Assembly (NCBI GenBank): GCA_028752905.1
Contig: JAQNBH010000003.1
Coordinates: 37,384,472 to 37,448,471, forward strand
Origin: Cladorhizidae sp. MBARI D1340-BT2
Lineage: Eukaryota > Porifera > Demospongiae > Poecilosclerida > Cladorhizidae
Direction: 5' to 3'
DNA: 64,000 nt
Shown here in pieces: positions 58,200-64,000 of the stretch (its first letter is position 1; every line of letters begins with the position of its first letter). The position numbers and the translations under genes are program-made. The notes below the pieces were generated by a model that saw only the letters and a list, made by a program, of their open reading frames with translations, searched no databases and was not told the origin of the DNA.

Positions 58200-60125
58200 T
58201 ACACCTAGCATGGTTATACAATTAGCATGGTTATACACCTAGCATGGTTATACACCTAGCATTGTTTTATACCTAGCATGGTTATACACCTAGCATGGTT
58301 ATACACCTAGCATGGTTATATACCTAGCATGGTTATATACCTAGCATGGTTATATACCTAGCATGGTTATATACCTAGCATGGTTATATACCTAGCATGG
58401 TTATATAACTAGCATAGTTATACACCTAGTATGGTTATACAATTAGCATGGTTATACTCCTAGCATGGCTATATACCTAGCATGGTTATACACCTAGCAT
58501 GGTTATACACCTAGCATGGTTATATACCTAGCATGGTTATACACCTAGCATGGTTATACACCTAGCATGGTTAAATACCTAGCATGGTTATACACCTAGC
58601 ATGGTTATATACCTAGCATGGTTATACACCTAGCATTGTTATATACCTAGCATGGTTATATACCTAGCATGGTTATACACCTAGCATGGTTATATACCTA
58701 GCATAGTTATTAACCTAGCGTGGTTATACACCTAGCATGGTTATATACCTAGCATGGTTATATACCTAGCATGGTTATATACCTAGCATGGTTATATACC
58801 TAGCATAGTTATACACCTAGCATGGTTATACAATTAGCATGGTTATACACCTAGCATGGTTATATACCTAGCATAGTTATAATACTAGCATGGTTATACA
58901 CCTAGCATGGTTATACACCTAGCATGGTTATACACCTAGTATGGTTATATAACTAGCATGGTTATACACCTAGCATGGTTATATACCTAGCATGGTTATA
59001 TACCTAGCATGGTTATATACCTAGAATGGTTATATACCTAGCATAGTTATACACCTAGCAAGGTTATACAATTAGCATGGTTATACACCTAGCATGGTTA
59101 TATACCTAGCATAGTTATAATAATAGCATGGTTATACACCTAGCATGGTTATATACCTATCATGGTTATATACCTAGCATAGTTATACACCTAGCATGCT
59201 TATATAATTAGCATGGTTATACACCTAGCATGGTTATATACCTAGCATAGTTATACACTTAGCATGGTTATACACCTATCATGGTTATATACCTAGCATG
59301 GTTATATACCTAGCATGGTTATATACCTAGCATGGTTATATACCTAGCATGGTTATATACCTAGCATGGTTATATACCTAGCATAGTTATACACCTAGCA
59401 TGGTTATACAATTAGCATGGTTATACACCTAGCATGGTTATATACCTAGCATAGTTATACACCTAGCATGGTTATACACCTAGCATGGTTATATACCTAG
59501 CATGGTTATACACCTAGCATGGTTATACACCTAGCTTGGTTATATACCTAGCATGGTTATATACCTAGCATGGTTATATACCTAGCATAGTTATACACCT
59601 AGCATGGTTATACAATTAGCATGGTTATACACCTAGCATGGTTATATACCTAGCATAGTTATACACTTAGCATGGTTATACACCTATCATGGTTATATAC
59701 CTAGCATGGTTATATACCTAGCATGGTTATATACCTAGCAATACCTAGCATAGTTATACACCTTGCATGGTTATACAATTAGCATGGTTATACACCTAGC
59801 ATGGTTATATACCTAGCATAGTTATACACCTAGCATGGTTATACACCTAGCATGGTTATATACTTAGCATGGTTATATACCTAGCATGGTTATATACCTA
59901 GCATGGTTATATACCTAGCATGGTTATACACCTAGCATGGTTATATACCTAGTATGGTTATATACCTAGCATGGTTATATACCTAGCATGGTTATATAAC
60001 TAGCATAGTTATACACCTAGCATGGTTATACAATTAGCATGGTTATACACCTAGCATGGTTATATACCTAGCATAGTTATACACCTAGCATGGTTATACA
60101 CCTAGCATGGTTATATACCTAGCAT
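58200..60125 (+). repeat. 1.9-kb super-repeat, copy 1 (pairs with 61,036-62,995)
   Basis: Rare variants recur 2,870 bp downstream: ttatataact at 58,401, ttaaatacc at 58,571, ttataataatag at 59,117, gcaatacc at 59,738 and 'cctagtatgg' at 59,949. At the upstream end the shift is 2,836 (attgtttt 58,261/61,097), which is two monomers fewer, so one two-monomer indel separates the copies. Similarity ends near 60,125. Confidence 0.83.
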
Positions 60126-61035
60126 GGTTATACACCTAGCAAGGTTATACACCTAGCATGGTTATAATACCTAACATGGTTATACACCTAGCATGGTTGT
60201 ATACCTAGCATGGTTATATTATACCTAGCATGGTTATATACCTAGCATGGTTATATACCTAGAATGGTTATACACCTAGCATGGTTATACAATTAGCATG
60301 GTTATACACCTAGCATGGTTATATACCTAGCATAGTTATACACCTAGCATGGTTATACACCTAGCATGGTTATATACCTAGCATGGTTATATACCTAGCA
60401 TGGTTATATACCTAGCATGGTTATATACCTAGCATAGTTATACACCTAGCATGGTTATACAATTAGCATGGTTATACACCTAGCATGGTTATATACCTAG
60501 CATAGTTATACACCTAGCATGGTTATACACCTAGCATGGTTATATACCTAGCATGGTTATATACCTAGCATGGTTATATACCTAGCATGGTTATATACCT
60601 AGCATGGTTATATACCTAGCATTGTTATACACCTAGCATGGTTATATACCTAGCATGGTTATATACCTAGCATGGTCATACACCTAGCATGGTCATATAC
60701 TTAGCATGGTTATATACCTAGCATGGTTATATACCTAGCATGGTTATATACCTAGCAGAGTTATACACCTAGCATGGTTATACAATTAGCATGGTTATAC
60801 ACCTAGCATGGTTATATACCTAGCATAGTTATACACCTAGTATGGTTATACACCTAGCATGGTTATATACCTAGCATGGTTATATACCTAGCATGGTTAT
60901 ACACCTAGCATGGTTATACAATTAGCATGGTTATACACCTAGCATGGTTATATACCTAGCATGGTTATATACCTAGCATGGTTATATACCTAGCATGATT
61001 ATATACCTAGCATGGTTATATACCTAGCATAGTTA

Positions 61036-62995
61036 TACACCTAGCATGGTTATACAATTAGCATGGTTATACACCTAGCATGGTTATACACCTAGCATTG
61101 TTTTATACCTAGCATGGTTATACACCTAGCATGGTTATACACCTAGCATGGTTATATACCTAGCATGGTTATATACCTAGCATGGTTATATACCTAGCAT
61201 GGTTATACACCTAGCATGGTTATATACCTAGCATGGTTATATACCTAGCATGGTTATATACCTAGCATGGTTATATAACTAGCATAGTTATACACCTAGC
61301 ATGGTTATACAATTAGCATGGTTATACTCCTAGCATGGTTATATACCTAGCATAGTTATACACCTAGCATGGTTATACACCTAGCATGGTTATATACCTA
61401 GCATGGTTATACACCTAGCATGGTTATACACCTAGCATGGTTAAATACCTAGCATGGTTATACACCTAGCATGGTTATATACCTAGCATGGTTATACACC
61501 TAGCATTGTTATATACCTAGCATGGTTATATACCTAGCATGGTTATACACCTAGCATGGTTATATACCTAGCATAGTTATTAACCTAGCGTGGTTATACA
61601 CCTAGCATGGTTATATACCTAGCATGGTTATATACCTAGCATGGTTATATACCTAGCATGGTTATATACCTAGCATAGTTATACACCTAGCATGGTTATA
61701 CAATTAGCATGGTTATACACCTAGCATGGTTATATACCTAGCATAGTTATAATACTAGCATGGTTATACACCTAGCATGGTTATACACCTAGCATGGTTA
61801 TACACCTAGTATGGTTATATAACTAGCATGGTTATACACCTAGCATGGTTATATACCTAGCATGGTTATATACCTAGCATGGTTATATACCTAGAATGGT
61901 TATATACCTAGCATAGTTATACACCTAGCAAGGTTATACAATTAGCATGGTTATACACCTAGCATGGTTATATACCTAGCATAGTTATAATAATAGCATG
62001 GTTATACACCTAGCATGGTTATATACCTAGCATGGTTATATACCTAGCATAGTTATACACCTAGCATGCTTATACAATTAGCATGGTTATACACCTAGCA
62101 TGGTTATATACCTAGCATAGTTATACACTTAGCATGGTTATACACCTATCATGGTTATATACCTAGCATGGTTATATACCTAGCATGGTTATATACCTAG
62201 CATGGTTATATACCTAGCCTGGTTATATACCTAGCATGGTTATATACCTAGCATAGTTATACACCTAGCATGGTTATACAATTAGCATGGTTATACACCT
62301 AGCATGGTTATATACCTAGCATAGTTATACACCTAGCATGGTTATACACCTAGCATGGTTATATACCTAGCATGGTTATACACCTAGCATGGTTATACAC
62401 CTAGCTTGGTTATATACCTAGCATGGTTATATACCTAGCATGGTTATATACCTAGCATAGTTATACACCTAGCATGGTTATACAATTAGCATGGTTATAC
62501 ACCTAGCATGGTTATATACCTAGCATAGTTATACACTTAGCATGGTTATACACCTATCATGGTTATATACCTAGCATGGTTATATACCTAGCATGGTTAT
62601 ATACCTAGCAATACCTAGCATAGTTATACACCTTGCATGGTTATACAATTAGCATGGTTATACACCTAGCATGGTTATATACCTAGCATAGTTATACACC
62701 TAGCATGGTTATACACCTAGCATGGTTATATACCTAGCATGGTTATATACCTAGCATGGTTATATACCTAGCATGGTTATATACCTAGCATGGTTATACA
62801 CCTAGCATGGTTATATACCTAGTATGGTTATATACCTAGCATGGTTATATACCTAGCATGGTTATATACCTAGCATAGTTATACACCTAGCATGGTTATA
62901 CAATTAGCATGGTTATACACCTAGCATGGTTATATACCTAGCATAGTTATACACCTAGCATGGTTATACACCTAGCATGGTTATATACCTAGCAT
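61036..62995 (+). repeat. 1.9-kb super-repeat, copy 2 (pairs with 58,200-60,125)
   Basis: Carries the same ordered set of rare variants as copy 1 (attgtttt, ttatataact, actcc, ttaaatacc, ttattaacc, ttataataatag, gcaatacc). It departs near 62,995, where copy 1 has 'caaggtt' and this copy goes on to the 21-bp marker block. Confidence 0.83.
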
Positions 62996-64000
62996 GGTTA
63001 TATACCTAGCTTGGTTATACACCTAGAATGGTTATAATTATACCTAGCATGGTTATATACCTAGCGTGGTTATAAACCTAGCATGGTTATATACCTAGCA
63101 TGGTTGTATACCTAGCATGGTTATATACCTAGCATGGTTATATACCTAGCATGGTTATATACCTAGAATGGTTATACACCTAGCATGGTTATACAATTAG
63201 CATGGTTATACACCTAGCATGGTTATATACCTAGCATAGTTATATACCTAGCATGGTTATACACCTAGCATGGTTATATACCTAGCATGGTTATATACCT
63301 AGCATGGTTATATACCTAGCATGGTTATATACCTAGCATAGTTATACACCTAGCATGGTTATACAATTAGCATGGATATACACCTAGCATGGTTATATAC
63401 CTAGCATGGTTATATACCTAGCATGGTTATATACCTAGCATAGTTATACACCTAGCATGGTTATACAATTAGCATGGTTATACACCTAGCATGGTTATAT
63501 ACCTAGCATAGTTATACACCGAACATGGTTATACACCTAGCATGGTTATATACCTAGCATGGTTATATACCTAGCATGGTTATATACCTAGCATGGTTAT
63601 ATACCTAGCATGGTTATATACCTAGCATACTTATACACCTAGCATGGTTATACAATTAGCATGGTTATACACCTAGCATGGTTATATACCTAGCATAGTT
63701 ATACACCTAGGATGGTTATACACCTAGCATGGTTATATACCTAGCATAGTTATATACCTAGCATGGTTATACACCTAGCATGGTTATATACCTAGCATGG
63801 TTATATACCTAGCATGTTTATATACCTAGCATAGTTATACACCTAGCATGGTTATATACCTAGCATGGTTATACACCTAGCATGGTTATATACCTAGCAT
63901 GGTTATATACCTAGCATGGTTATACACCTAGCATGGTTATATACCTAGCATGGTTATATACCTAACATGGTTATAAACCTAGCATGGTTATATACCTAGC

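Larger units (their letters stand above)
14920..64000 (+). repeat. 17-bp satellite array, right block
   Basis: The same 17-bp satellite continues in the same orientation after the transposon and runs off the window end, about 2,890 copies. The block holds several layers of higher-order repeat: 714/731-bp units in 19-26 kb, a 3.64-3.66-kb tandem duplication in about 17.98-25.3 kb, a 4,260-bp-spaced duplicate in 36-42.7 kb, and 3-4-kb units from 47.9 kb on. Odd-length monomers of 21, 20 and 10 bp are scattered as markers. Apart from these there is no unrelated sequence, gene, RNA gene or second transposon in the 49 kb. Confidence 0.98.

Noticed and set aside
1..64000. Telomere repeat or plasmid iterons
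   Set aside because: The 17-bp unit does not match telomeric repeat types, and an array of thousands of copies with an animal-type hAT element is not a replication-origin iteron set.
1..64000. TATATA motifs as promoters
   Set aside because: They are part of nearly every monomer, so they carry no specific promoter signal.

Overview
The window is almost entirely one satellite DNA array. A 17-bp monomer, consensus cctagcatggttatata, is repeated head-to-tail about 3,600 times across 1-12,293 and 14,920-64,000, and it runs off both ends of the window. The only other sequence is a 2,626-bp insertion at 12,294-14,919. This is a decayed hAT-superfamily DNA transposon whose transposase gene (ZMYM1-like, TTF zinc-finger type) lies broken on the minus strand. 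The transposase family and the megasatellite structure point to a eukaryotic, probably animal, chromosome in heterochromatin (pericentromere, subtelomere, B or sex chromosome are all possible). The species cannot be read from the sequence.

The array is not uniform. A few recurrent monomer types are arranged in a nested order. Type A is the consensus, B carries T16C, C begins with 'at' instead of 'cc' and carries T16C, and D carries G9A with T16C. A common short module is D-B-C-A-D-B-A-A-A-A, 10 monomers or 170 bp. Type-C marks recur at multiples of 17 bp, often 170, 204, 238 or 323 bp. Above this are units of 204 bp (about 1.15-1.75 kb), 544 bp (0.37-1.46 kb), 714/731 bp alternating to 1,445 bp (19-26 kb), and a 3.64-3.66-kb tandem duplication (about 17.98-25.3 kb). 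There are also a 4,260-bp-spaced duplicate (36.0-38.4 and 40.3-42.7 kb), 3.5- and 4.3-kb spaced copies (48-57 kb) and a 2,870-bp-spaced copy (58.2-63.0 kb). Rare odd-length monomers (21, 20 and 10 bp) act as tags that trace these duplications.

Layout: 1-10 kb, array with mixed modules and one strand-inverted patch at 6,539-6,651; 10-12.3 kb, a super-repeat copy; 12.3-14.9 kb, the hAT pseudo-element; 14.9-28 kb, 714/731-bp higher-order repeats; about 28-47.9 kb, a different variant set without the 'catgctta' monomer and, from 32 kb, with 20-bp monomers; 47.9-64 kb, 3-4-kb super-repeats tagged by the 10-bp short monomer and the return of 'catgctta'.

No functional protein-coding gene, tRNA, rRNA or CRISPR array was found. 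The monomer carries stop codons on both strands, and because 17 is not a multiple of 3 they fall in every frame, which explains the lack of reading frames over 61 kb. No gene system operates here. The notable content is the hierarchical satellite, its single fold-back inversion and the single transposon interrupting it.
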